Shown here: piece after piece, positions 6,432-14,634 of the stretch | Numbering within the stretch: the first letter of the stretch is position 1 | Layout: each line of letters starts with the position of its first letter | Assembly: GCA_934646115.1 (NCBI GenBank) | Contig: CAKUEM010000037.1 | Span: 1-16,750 of the forward strand | Reading direction: 5' to 3' | Source: an uncultured Oscillospiraceae bacterium | Lineage (GTDB): Bacteria > Bacillota > Clostridia > Oscillospirales > JAAYXM01 | DNA length: 16,750 nucleotides | Notes under the pieces: generated by a model | Seen by the model: only the letters and a program-made list of their open reading frames with translations | Databases searched by the model: none | Told to the model about the DNA's origin: nothing | Program-made: the position numbers and the translations under genes

Positions 6432-6471
6432 ATTTGCGTCTGAAAGAATCTGATAAAGGCAGTGTTGAATT

Positions 6472-7743
6472 ATGGAGAAGATCACAGCACCGCGCGGGAC
6501 AAAGGACGTGCTTCCAAGCGAGTCTTACCGCTGGCATTATCTCGAGGCGAAGCTGCGCGATGTGGCGCGCCGCTCCGGCTTTTCGGAAATTCGGTTCCCC
6601 ACGTTTGAGGATATCAATCTGTTCTGCCGCGGCGTCGGCGATACGACCGATGTGGTGCAGAAAGAGATGTATGATTTTACGGATAAGGGCGGGCGGCATA
6701 TTGCGCTGCGCCCGGAGGGTACGGCGTCCGTGGTGCGAAGCGTGATTGAAAACGGGCTGTACGCCAAGGGGCTTCCGATCAAGGTGTATTATATCGCGCC
6801 GAACTTCCGCTATGAAAAGCCGCAGGCGGGGCGTCTGCGCGAGCATCATCAGTTCGGGATCGAATGCTTCGGCAGCTATGACGCGGGCGCGGACGCGGAG
6901 GTGATCGGCGTGGCGGATCGCATGCTGCGCGAGCTGGGAATTCGCGATGTGTCGCTGCATATCAATTCCTGCGGCTGCCCGAAATGCCGCCCGAGCTATC
7001 ATGCGGCGCTGAAGGAGTATTTCGCATCGCATAAGGACGAGCTGTGCCCGACCTGTCTGGATCGGCTGGATCGCAATCCGATGCGCATTTTAGACTGCAA
7101 AAGCCCGGTCTGCAAGGAAATTGCAAAGCACGCGCCGGTGATTTCTGACTATTGGTGCGAGGACTGCGTGGCGCATTTTGAGGCGCTGCAGGCGCATTTA
7201 AAAAACTGCGGCATCGAGTATGTACTCGATCCGCGCATCGTGCGCGGGCTGGACTATTATACCAATACCGTGTTTGAATTTATTGTAGACTGCATCGGCG
7301 CGCAATCGACAATTTGCGGCGGCGGGCGCTATAACGGTCTTGTGGAAACGCTGGGCGGGCCGCCGACTGCCGGGCTGGGCTTTGGCTCCGGGCTGGAGCG
7401 GCTGCTGCTCACGATGGAGGCGCAGGGCATCGAGATCCCGAATCCGGACGTGCCGGATGTGTTTGTTGCGGCGCTTGGAACGCAGGCGGAGTTCTGCGCG
7501 GAAAAGCTTGTGAGCGACCTGCGCGGCATGGGTTACGCGGCGGAGCGGGATACGCTTTCGCGCTCGCTCAAGGCGCAGATGAAGTATGCGGACAAGCTTT
7601 CTGCGCGCGCAAGCGTTGTGATCGGCGAGGATGAGGTCGCGAGCGGGAAAGTCATTGTGAAGAATATGCAAAACGGCGAAAAGACGGAATGTGCGCTTGC
7701 GGCGTCTGCAATTTCTGCGGTTTTGTCGAATATGGAGGAGTAA
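6472..7743 (+). CDS. hisS: Histidyl-tRNA synthetase
   Basis: This 423-residue class II synthetase charges tRNA-His. Motif 1 region is near residues 35-65, motif 2 is FRYEKPQAGR at 112-121, the histidine-specific sequences RGLDYYTNTVFEF (258-270) and GGGRYNGL (283-290) are present, and motif 3 is GLGFGSGLER (301-310). The C-terminal about 100 residues form the anticodon-binding domain. The insertion domain at about 166-232 has Cys pairs (GCPKC, CPTC, CKSPVC, CEDC), a zinc-finger-like set often seen in clostridial HisRS. The ATG at 6472 has only a weak ribosome binding site (AAAGG, about 12 bases away). aspS starts three bases after its stop, so the two are one operon. Confidence 0.97.
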   Translation: MEKITAPRGTKDVLPSESYRWHYLEAKLRDVARRSGFSEIRFPTFEDINLFCRGVGDTTDVVQKEMYDFTDKGGRHIALRPEGTASVVRSVIENGLYAKGLPIKVYYIAPNFRYEKPQAGRLREHHQFGIECFGSYDAGADAEVIGVADRMLRELGIRDVSLHINSCGCPKCRPSYHAALKEYFASHKDELCPTCLDRLDRNPMRILDCKSPVCKEIAKHAPVISDYWCEDCVAHFEALQAHLKNCGIEYVLDPRIVRGLDYYTNTVFEFIVDCIGAQSTICGGGRYNGLVETLGGPPTAGLGFGSGLERLLLTMEAQGIEIPNPDVPDVFVAALGTQAEFCAEKLVSDLRGMGYAAERDTLSRSLKAQMKYADKLSARASVVIGEDEVASGKVIVKNMQNGEKTECALAASAISAVLSNMEE

Positions 7744-7746
7744 TTC

Positions 7747-9540
7747 ATGGAAAGCATCAAGGGGCTTAAAAGAACGCGCTATTGCGGCGAATTTCGCCCG
7801 GAGCATATCGGCGAGCGCGCGGTGGTGTTTGGCTGGGTTCAGCGCATGCGGAATCTGGGCGGGCTGATCTTTGTTGATCTGCGCGACCGGACAGGCGTTG
7901 TGCAGTGTACGTTTGACGAGGCGGTGCATAAAGAGCTGTTTGACCGCGCGTTTACCGTGCGCAGCGAGTTTGTGCTCGCCATCGCGGGCACGGTGCGCAG
8001 CCGCGGCGAGGCGGCGATCAACGACCGGATGCCGACCGGCGGTGTGGAGATTTTTGCGGATGAGCTGCGCATTTTGTCCAAGGCGAATACCACGCCGTTT
8101 GAGATCGTGGAGGACAGCGACGTGAACGACACGCTGCGTCTGAAATACCGCTATCTTGACCTGCGCCGCCCGGACATGCAGCGCACGATCGCGCTGCGGC
8201 ACCGCATTGCGAAAATTGCGCGCGATTATTACGATGAAAACGGCTTTTATGAGATCGAAACACCGATTTTGACCAAATCTACGCCGGAGGGTGCGCGCGA
8301 TTATCTCGTGCCGTCTCGCGTGCATCCGGGTAAGTTTTACGCGCTGCCGCAGTCGCCGCAGCAGTATAAGCAGCTTTTGATGGTCGCGGGGTTTGACCGT
8401 TATATGCAGATCACGCGCTGCTTCCGCGATGAGGACCTGCGGGCGGATCGTCAGCCGGAATTTACGCAGATCGATCTGGAGATGTCGTTTGTCGACGTTG
8501 AGGATGTGCTTGCGGTCAATGAAGGCTTTATTGCGCGCCTGTTCCGCGAGATCCACGGAATCGAGCTGCCCACGCCGTTTTTGCGTATGCCGTATGCCGA
8601 GGCGATGGCGCGCTTCGGCTCGGATAAGCCGGACATGCGGTTTGGCTATGAGCTGTGCGATATTTCGGAAATCGTGAAAAATACGGAGTTTAAGGTATTC
8701 TCCGGCGCGATCGCGGCGGGCGGAAGCGTGCGCCTGATCAACGTGAAGGACGGCGGCGCGAAGTATAAGCGCAAGGAGATCGACGCGCTGGGCGAATTTG
8801 TGAAAACCTATCGCGCCAAGGGGCTTGCCTGGATGAAATTCACCGGGGGCGAGATGACCTCTTCGTTTGCGAAATTCCTGAGCGAGCAGGAGATCGAGGG
8901 CATTAAAAAGGCTGCGGACGCGGGCGAGAACGACCTGCTGCTCGTGGTGGCTGACGCGAAGGACGCGGTTGTGTTTGCCGCGCTGGGCGCGCTGCGCTGC
9001 GAATGCGCGCGCCATATGGATGTGATCCGTAAAGACGATTATAAGATCCTTTGGGTCACGGATTTCCCGCTGTTTGAGTATGACGAGGAGGCAGAGCGCT
9101 TTGTTGCGATGCACCATCCGTTTACCTCCCCGCGCGACGAGGATATCGACCTTTTGGAAACGCAGCCTGAGAAGGTTTGCGCCAAGGCGTATGATATCGT
9201 GATCAACGGCTCGGAGGCGGGCGGCGGCTCGATCCGTATCCATGATTCTGAGGTGCAGAAAAAGATGTTCCGTGCGCTCGGCTTCACGCCGGAGCGTGCG
9301 CAGGAGCAATTTGGGCATATGATCGAGGCATTTTCGTTCGGCGCGCCGCCGCATGGCGGGCTGGCGTTCGGGCTGGATCGCCTGGTCATGCTGCTCTCCG
9401 GGCGTGAATCGATCCGCGATGTGATCGCTTTCCCGAAGGTGCAGAACGCGTCTGAGCTGATGATGGCGTCGCCGGACGTTGTGGATGCGGCGCAGCTGCA
9501 TGAGCTGCATATTGCGCTCGACCTGCCGGAGCAGGATTAG
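7747..9540 (+). CDS. aspS: Aspartyl-tRNA synthetase, bacterial type
   Basis: This 597-residue class IIb synthetase charges tRNA-Asp. It has the N-terminal OB-fold anticodon domain (VFGWVQRMRNLGGLIFVDLR at 28-47), motif 2 FRDEDLRADRQPEFTQID (226-243), the long bacterial GAD insertion at about 285-420, and motif 3 GGLAFGLDR (537-545). Length matches the bacterial family (about 590). The ATG at 7747 follows GGAGGAG inside the end of hisS with a 6-base gap, so translation is probably coupled. hisS-aspS is a conserved pair in Firmicutes. Whether the enzyme also acts on tRNA-Asn cannot be decided here, since no gatCAB or asnS is in view. Confidence 0.97.
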   Translation: MESIKGLKRTRYCGEFRPEHIGERAVVFGWVQRMRNLGGLIFVDLRDRTGVVQCTFDEAVHKELFDRAFTVRSEFVLAIAGTVRSRGEAAINDRMPTGGVEIFADELRILSKANTTPFEIVEDSDVNDTLRLKYRYLDLRRPDMQRTIALRHRIAKIARDYYDENGFYEIETPILTKSTPEGARDYLVPSRVHPGKFYALPQSPQQYKQLLMVAGFDRYMQITRCFRDEDLRADRQPEFTQIDLEMSFVDVEDVLAVNEGFIARLFREIHGIELPTPFLRMPYAEAMARFGSDKPDMRFGYELCDISEIVKNTEFKVFSGAIAAGGSVRLINVKDGGAKYKRKEIDALGEFVKTYRAKGLAWMKFTGGEMTSSFAKFLSEQEIEGIKKAADAGENDLLLVVADAKDAVVFAALGALRCECARHMDVIRKDDYKILWVTDFPLFEYDEEAERFVAMHHPFTSPRDEDIDLLETQPEKVCAKAYDIVINGSEAGGGSIRIHDSEVQKKMFRALGFTPERAQEQFGHMIEAFSFGAPPHGGLAFGLDRLVMLLSGRESIRDVIAFPKVQNASELMMASPDVVDAAQLHELHIALDLPEQD

Positions 9541-9564
9541 CGCTTTAACAAAATTGTAACATTT

Positions 9565-9587
9565 TAGCATCAAAAACGTGCTATGAT
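9565..9587 (+). promoter_or_regulatory. Extended -10 promoter of the Gld-like operon, overlapped by an inverted repeat
   Basis: TGCTATGAT (9579-9587) is an extended -10 element 45 bases before the ATPase start. TTGTAA at 9554-9559 is 22 bases upstream, too far for a normal -35. The imperfect palindrome TAGCA (9565-9569) and TGCTA (9579-9583) overlaps the -10 and could be an operator. Confidence 0.5.
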
Positions 9588-9632
9588 GAACACAATGCAA
9601 ATTTGCGCGTGATGCGCGGAGGAGGGAATTCT

Positions 9633-10790
9633 ATGATTGAGGTGAACGGGCTTACCAAAAAGTATGGCTCGAACCTGGCGGTAGACAATATCTCGTTTCA
9701 TATTAAAAAAGGGGAGATCGTTGGCTTTTTAGGGCCGAACGGCGCGGGAAAAAGCACAACGATGAATATGATCACGGGCTATCTGTCCGCAACGAGCGGG
9801 TCGATCAAGATTGCCGGCTATGACGTGCTGGACGATGCGCTTGAGGCGCGCCGCCATGTGGGCTACCTGCCGGAGCAGCCGCCGCTGTACATGGACATGA
9901 CTGTCAACGAGTATTTAAACTTTGTATATGATCTTAAAAAGGTGACGCATAAGCGCCGCAACGATCACCTCAGCGAGGTGTGCAAGCTCGTGGATATCGA
10001 GCATGTGCGCCATCGCGTGATCGGCAATCTGTCTAAGGGCTATAAGCAGCGCGTAGGCATTGCGCAGGCGCTCATCGGCGATCCGGACGTTTTGATTTTA
10101 GATGAGCCGACCGTCGGTCTCGATCCGAACCAGATCGTTGAAATTCGCGATATGATCCGCAATTTGGGACACAAACGGACGATCGTGCTCTCCACGCATA
10201 TTTTGCCGGAGGTCAGCGCGGTGTGCGAGCGTGTTTTGGTAATCAACAAGGGCGTGATCGTTGCGGACGGCTCCGCCGATCAGCTGACGGCGGGCACGAC
10301 CGCCGAAATTCGCTTCCTCGCGCGCATTGAGGGTCTGTGCGACAGCGTGCTTGCCGCGCTGCAAAGCGTGGAAGGCGTGCTGAGCGCGAAAGCGCAGAAA
10401 TCCGTGGAAAAGGGCACGTTTGACTATGCAATCACCGCAACAAGCGAGGACGTGCGCAAGAAGATCTTCTTCGCGCTGGCGCAGCGCGAGATGCCGATCC
10501 TCAGTATGCAGACCGATGGGGCGACGCTTGAGGACGTATTTGCCACGCTGACGATCGAAAACGGCAAAAAGCTTTTATTTAATGAAGAAACGGCGCAGAC
10601 CGAGAGCGCGCCGGCTGAGCCGCCGGTTGAGCCGCAGGCGGAAGCGTCGGCAGCAGAGCCGCAGGCGGAAGCGCCGGAAGAGCCGCCGGCACACCATGCG
10701 GGATTCTCTGTGGATTTCTCCGGCACGGAAGTGTCGATCACGCGGGAAAACGAGGAAAAGGAGGGGCAGTCGGATGAAAGCGATTTATAA
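9633..10790 (+). CDS. ABC transporter ATPase, GldA-like, with acidic C-terminal tail
   Basis: This 385-residue protein is the nucleotide-binding subunit of an ABC-2 type system. Visible are Walker A GPNGAGKST (34-42), Q-loop Gln82 (GYLPEQPP), signature LSKGYKQ (133-139), Walker B VLILDEP (153-159), D-loop GLDP and the switch His189 (STHIL). Residues about 205-317 are the C-terminal domain usual in GldA-like ATPases. Residues 318-385 are an unusual Pro/Glu/Ala tail containing a duplicated EPQAEA unit, then a short conserved-looking stretch (HHAGFSVDFSGTEVSI) and an acidic end. I chose the ATG at 9633 because GGAGGAGGG lies 6 bases upstream; the in-frame start at 9603 has none. Its end overlaps the permease gene by 17 bases, so they are co-translated. 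Substrate unknown. Confidence 0.93.
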   Translation: MIEVNGLTKKYGSNLAVDNISFHIKKGEIVGFLGPNGAGKSTTMNMITGYLSATSGSIKIAGYDVLDDALEARRHVGYLPEQPPLYMDMTVNEYLNFVYDLKKVTHKRRNDHLSEVCKLVDIEHVRHRVIGNLSKGYKQRVGIAQALIGDPDVLILDEPTVGLDPNQIVEIRDMIRNLGHKRTIVLSTHILPEVSAVCERVLVINKGVIVADGSADQLTAGTTAEIRFLARIEGLCDSVLAALQSVEGVLSAKAQKSVEKGTFDYAITATSEDVRKKIFFALAQREMPILSMQTDGATLEDVFATLTIENGKKLLFNEETAQTESAPAEPPVEPQAEASAAEPQAEAPEEPPAHHAGFSVDFSGTEVSITRENEEKEGQSDESDL

Positions 10791-11478
10791 GCGCGAGCTG
10801 CGCGCCTATTTTACCGGACCGATCGGATATATTTTCATCGCGATCTTCATCTTCCTTTGCAACGGAAGCTTTTATCTGAGTAATTTGCAGGCATATCGCA
10901 GCGATTTCTCCTCTGTGTTTATGCTCATGACGTTGATCCTGATCGTTTTGATCCCGCTCATGACGATGCGGTTGTGGAGCGAAGAAAAACGCCAGAAGAC
11001 CGATCAGCTTTTGCTGACCGCGCCGGTCTCGACGACCGGGGTCGTTTTGGGCAAATTTTTCTCTGCGCTGACCGTGTTTCTCATGGGGCTTGCGCTCACG
11101 CTCATTTACCCCATCCTGGTCGCATGGCGCGGCGTGCCGGAGACCGGGAAGATCGTGGGGAACTATGTGGCGATCATTCTGCTCGCGGCGGCGTACATCG
11201 CGATCAGCCTGTTTATCTCTTCACTGACGAAAAGTCAGCTGGTCAGCGCGATCTGCTCGATCCTTGCGCTCTCGCTCTTCTTCTTCATGGATATGCTGAG
11301 CGGCGTGACAAGTTCCGCGTTTTTGGCCTCGGTTTTTGACTTTTTGTCATTGATCTCGCGCTATAATAACTTGTATCGCGGAATTTTCTCACTTTCTGAT
11401 ATCGTTTATTTTATCAGCCTTTCTGTGATCTTTGTGTTCTTAACCTCAAGGGTCATTGAGAAGCAGCGCTGGAGTTAA
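10774..11478 (+). CDS. ABC-2 type permease, GldF-like
   Basis: This 234-residue membrane protein has six hydrophobic segments, as in ABC-2 permeases. It begins with the family's usual KRELRAYFTGPIGYIFIAIF, where the first helix starts at about residue 17, and carries the conserved cytoplasmic stretch LWSEEKRQKTDQLLLTAPVS (about 66-85) found in GldF-like permeases. It would pair with the ATPase encoded just upstream. The ATG at 10774 lies inside the ATPase gene after AAGGAGGGG. An alternative reading from 10582 in the same frame is only the antisense-like translation of the ATPase tail and is rich in Arg and Ser. The auxiliary GldG-like gene follows after 15 bases. Confidence 0.9.
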   Translation: MKAIYKRELRAYFTGPIGYIFIAIFIFLCNGSFYLSNLQAYRSDFSSVFMLMTLILIVLIPLMTMRLWSEEKRQKTDQLLLTAPVSTTGVVLGKFFSALTVFLMGLALTLIYPILVAWRGVPETGKIVGNYVAIILLAAAYIAISLFISSLTKSQLVSAICSILALSLFFFMDMLSGVTSSAFLASVFDFLSLISRYNNLYRGIFSLSDIVYFISLSVIFVFLTSRVIEKQRWS

Positions 11479-11493
11479 GGAGGGGAGCTACCG

Positions 11494-12945
11494 ATGAAAA
11501 TCAATAAAAAGAAATTGCAGTATGCGTCGCTCTCCACCGTGTTTATCATCCTGTTTGTCGTTTTGATCATGCTGGTGAACATGCTGTTTGGCTACCTGAC
11601 CAACCGCTTTTCGCTCAAGCTGGACATGACCGCGCAGGGTGAATATTCCCTCTCGGATGAAACGCAGGAGCTGCTTCATAATCTGGACGAAGATATCACC
11701 GTTTATATCATGCAGTCGGAGGCGACGATCCAGAAGGATCAGACCAATGTCCGCGCAAGTGTGGTGGAAACGATCCGCCGCTACAGCACGGTCAGCGGCA
11801 ACAAGCTGCACTATGAGTTTATCGATCCGAACCAGAACCCGAAGTTTTATGACGATTATCCGCTTGCCAAGGCGGCAAAAGAGGGCGAGAGCGCGGCATT
11901 TTTGATCGTAAAATCCGATCGGCGCTACACTCCGCTTCTGTTAAACAATATCGCCGGCTACAGCCAGGACGCGACGACGCGTTATAATAATACAGAGTCT
12001 GAGCTGTCCAGCGCGATTTTATATGTCACCTCGAAGGAGGTTTCAAAAGTCGCGGCGATCACGGGGCATAATGAGGACAGCGTGCCCGGCTTCCAGAATA
12101 TTCTTGACAGCAATAAGTTTGAAACCGTAAGTGTGAATCTGCGCACGGATAGCATTGCGGAGGATGTAAACAATATCCTGATCGCGGGTCCGCAGCTCGA
12201 TTTCACCGATGAGGAAATTGCTAAAATCGATGCGTTTTTGCAGACGCCGGGGCACAACCTCTATATTTTCTGGAGCGGGCAGGTCAATACCAAGCTCCCG
12301 GTGCTTGAGCGCTTTTTGGCGGATTGGGGCTTTGCGGTGAGCGAGACCATGGTGCTGGATCAGGAGGACTGCGTGTATTCTCCGGTTATCGTTCTGGGCG
12401 AATTGCAGGAAAACGATGCGACCGCGAACGTGCAGCAGACGCAGCAGCGTTTCCTCAGCCCGAATACGCATCCGATCACGATTCTCTGGGAAGAAAAGAG
12501 CTATACGCGCACCATGCCGCTCTTAAACAGCGGCAGCAGCTCGTATGCGCGCTTGATGGACGCTTCCGCCAACACGACGGACGCCCGCAAGGAGAATGAG
12601 GCGCGCGGTCCGTTCTGCCTCGCGGCGCTTTCCGAGAAGAACGTGCAGAAGTCGGACGGGAGCGTGGAGTCCAACCGTGTGTTCCTGTTCGGCAGCGAAT
12701 TTACCGCGAACGAGCAGATGACCTCTATGCCGATCAGCTTAAACAACACGATCTTCAACACGGTGGTCAGCTATGCAAACACGAATACCAACACAATGCA
12801 GATCGAGCCGAAGGCGATCTCGTCAAGCGATTTGAACTTCTATGAGTCGCAGATCAATACGCTCATGGTGATTTTGGTCATCGTGGTGCCGCTTGCGATC
12901 CTGGCGCTTGGTATTGTAATATTCTTGCGGCGCCGCCATCTGTAA
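11494..12945 (+). CDS. GldG-like ABC transporter auxiliary protein
   Basis: This 483-residue protein has one membrane helix at each end (about 11-33 and 455-477), with the large middle part predicted outside the membrane. This is the layout of GldG and other ABC_transp_aux proteins that accompany GldA/GldF. The first part (LDMTAQGEYSLSDETQELL at 42-60, then ITVYIM) and the region around 185-262 (VAAITGHNEDSVPGF, then NNILIAGPQLDFTDEEIAKI and FLQTPGHNLYIFWSG) fit that family's alternating strand and helix pattern. It starts 15 bases after the permease gene with AAGGAGGGG. In gliding Bacteroidetes the related complex supports motility; in Clostridia no role is established, so the name only marks the family. 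It precedes the DUF4340-like gene. Confidence 0.85.
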   Translation: MKINKKKLQYASLSTVFIILFVVLIMLVNMLFGYLTNRFSLKLDMTAQGEYSLSDETQELLHNLDEDITVYIMQSEATIQKDQTNVRASVVETIRRYSTVSGNKLHYEFIDPNQNPKFYDDYPLAKAAKEGESAAFLIVKSDRRYTPLLLNNIAGYSQDATTRYNNTESELSSAILYVTSKEVSKVAAITGHNEDSVPGFQNILDSNKFETVSVNLRTDSIAEDVNNILIAGPQLDFTDEEIAKIDAFLQTPGHNLYIFWSGQVNTKLPVLERFLADWGFAVSETMVLDQEDCVYSPVIVLGELQENDATANVQQTQQRFLSPNTHPITILWEEKSYTRTMPLLNSGSSSYARLMDASANTTDARKENEARGPFCLAALSEKNVQKSDGSVESNRVFLFGSEFTANEQMTSMPISLNNTIFNTVVSYANTNTNTMQIEPKAISSSDLNFYESQINTLMVILVIVVPLAILALGIVIFLRRRHL

Positions 12946-12993
12946 TACGGCTTTAAAAATACGATCCGCCGTTTGGCGGGGGAGAGAGATGCT

Positions 12994-14430
12994 ATGAAAA
13001 AGAAGTTAAAACCGATTTTGATCACTGCCGCGGTTTGCGTGGTGCTGGCCGGCGTGATTTTTGGCGTGATCAAATTATTTCCACAGCGCGATAATGTGGC
13101 TGAGCAGCCAAAGGTCGATCCGTCCAGCGGCGAATCGATCTATATCGTCAACAAGGCTGCCACTCTGGTCGAATCCGTTGAGATCACGCCGAGCGAGGGC
13201 GACAAGTTCCGCATCCTGTATTCAATAAACGATGCGGGAGATCAGGTCGCGGAGCTGAAGGGCTCCGGCGAGGAGTTTAAGTATAAGAGCGACGAGCTTT
13301 ACACCTTGGCGGGCTATGTGGGCATTCTTACCGCGATCGAAGAGATCGACAACCCGAACGGACGCGATGCGGAATTTGGCTTTAACAAGCCGAAGCGGAC
13401 AATCAAGGTGAATTTCACGGATAATCAGCAGGTCGAGCTGATTCTTGGCGCGGACGCGCCGACGGGCGATGGCGTGTATATTAAGCGCAAGGATACGGGG
13501 CGCGTATATCTGATCGGCGGCAGTACGACGAGTATGCTGATGAAGTCGCAGGTCGATTTCCGTGATATCACGCTGTATGAGGCGTATACGTCCATCGATA
13601 CGATCCAGGAGGTCTCTATCCAGCGACCGGGCGAGGAGAAAATCACTGTACGCCGCAAGGAGAATGCAGAGCCGGTCACGAACGAGAACCCGACCGCGCC
13701 GCAGTATGAGATCACATCGCCGGATCAGGCGGATGCCACAAACGACCCGGTAGAGAGCAAGCTGCTCACCCCGCTGATCGCGATCGCGTCGGAGAGCCTG
13801 GTGGAGGATTATCCGAAGGATCTGAAGAAATACGGGCTGGATAACCCGACGGTGATTTCGTTTACGGACACCTCGAAAAATACGCACACACTCAAGGTTG
13901 GCGGTTTGAGCGAATTGAGTCTCCGCTATGTGATGTGCGACGATGTGCCGAGCGTTTTGACGCTGAAAGAGGATATTTCTTTCTTAAATATCGGTGTTAC
14001 GGATCTGATGAACCAGCTGCTCTGGCTGCATAATCAGAAGGATGTGGCGCAGATCCAGTATCAGCTGCCGAGCGGCGAGACGCATGTGCTTGTAATCAAC
14101 ACAACGGATAACGGCACGACGGCTACGTACGACGGCGCTTCGATTTCCGCGGGAAATGCGACGAATTTGTTCATGCATTCGATTCAGTTCACGATTCAGG
14201 GCTCGATCGATTCGTCTATGAAATATGGCGCGCCGGACTATACGCTGACTATGAAGCTGCGGGACGGCAGCACGACAACGCTTCAGCTCTCGCGCATCAA
14301 TGAGCGCCAGTATGCGGCAAGCGTGGATGGGCAGACGCCGCGCTATTACGTGAATGTCAGCCAGGTCAACGCTTTGGCAAAGGCATTCCAGCAGCTTGCA
14401 AGCGGCGGGAACGTGGCATCGATCTTCTAA
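12994..14430 (+). CDS. DUF4340-like membrane-anchored protein with three internal repeats
   Basis: This 478-residue protein has an N-terminal membrane helix (about 8-29) and a large extracytoplasmic part of predicted beta-rich modules. DUF4340 proteins commonly follow GldG-like genes, and the order here fits. Three stretches align with one another: FGFNKPKRTIKVNFTD from 128, YGLDNPTVISFTD from 280 and YGAPDYTLTMKLRDG from 411. Each is followed by a strand, an R/Y-containing turn and a short helix, so the protein looks like a triplicated unit of about 130-150 residues. I chose the ATG at 12994, after GGGGGAGAG; the TTG at 12973 lacks a good site. A small CCGCC-GTTT-GGCGG hairpin lies just before that ribosome binding site. 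A terminator follows, so this is the last gene of the operon. Function unknown. Confidence 0.82.
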   Translation: MKKKLKPILITAAVCVVLAGVIFGVIKLFPQRDNVAEQPKVDPSSGESIYIVNKAATLVESVEITPSEGDKFRILYSINDAGDQVAELKGSGEEFKYKSDELYTLAGYVGILTAIEEIDNPNGRDAEFGFNKPKRTIKVNFTDNQQVELILGADAPTGDGVYIKRKDTGRVYLIGGSTTSMLMKSQVDFRDITLYEAYTSIDTIQEVSIQRPGEEKITVRRKENAEPVTNENPTAPQYEITSPDQADATNDPVESKLLTPLIAIASESLVEDYPKDLKKYGLDNPTVISFTDTSKNTHTLKVGGLSELSLRYVMCDDVPSVLTLKEDISFLNIGVTDLMNQLLWLHNQKDVAQIQYQLPSGETHVLVINTTDNGTTATYDGASISAGNATNLFMHSIQFTIQGSIDSSMKYGAPDYTLTMKLRDGSTTTLQLSRINERQYAASVDGQTPRYYVNVSQVNALAKAFQQLASGGNVASIF

Positions 14431-14444
14431 ATGAGTGGATAGAT

Positions 14445-14480
14445 AAGGCAGCGCAGAAAATGCGCTGCCTTGTTTTATTT
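14445..14480 (+). terminator. Intrinsic terminator of the Gld-like operon
   Basis: Perfect 11-base arms (AAGGCAGCGCA at 14445-14455 and TGCGCTGCCTT at 14461-14471) enclose the loop GAAAA and are followed by GTTTTATTT. It lies 14 bases after the stop of the DUF4340-like gene. Confidence 0.92.
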
Positions 14481-14570
14481 CCCGCCATCTTGCTTTGCGC
14501 GCAGCGGGCGCTTGTCAATCCTGAGCTGCGCCAAACTGCTCAAATGCGATGACTTTTTTATGCGCGGCGG

Positions 14571-14599
14571 CATATCCTCCGATATTGTCCCATATACAT
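14571..14599 (+). promoter_or_regulatory. Candidate sigma-E promoter of spoIVA
   Basis: CATATCC (14571-14577) and CATATACAT (14591-14599) resemble the mother-cell sigma-E consensus (ATA-type -35, CATA-containing -10), with a 13-base spacer. They lie 35-60 bases before the GTG start. spoIVA is known to be sigma-E dependent in Bacillus subtilis, which supports the reading. The palindrome ATACATGTAT (14594-14603) overlaps it. Confidence 0.5.
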
Positions 14600-14634
14600 G
14601 TATTGACAATAACAGTCCGCAAGGAGGAATTGGC

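Noticed and set aside
7198..9600. An 800-residue minus-strand open frame
   Set aside because: It is the antisense of aspS and the end of hisS. Its Arg, His and Leu-rich composition is what GC-rich codon use gives on the opposite strand; no motifs and no start signals.
14470..14634. N-terminal extension of spoIVA to 14470
   Set aside because: It begins inside the upstream terminator, has no ribosome binding site and lacks similarity to SpoIVA, whose known length fits the GTG at 14635.
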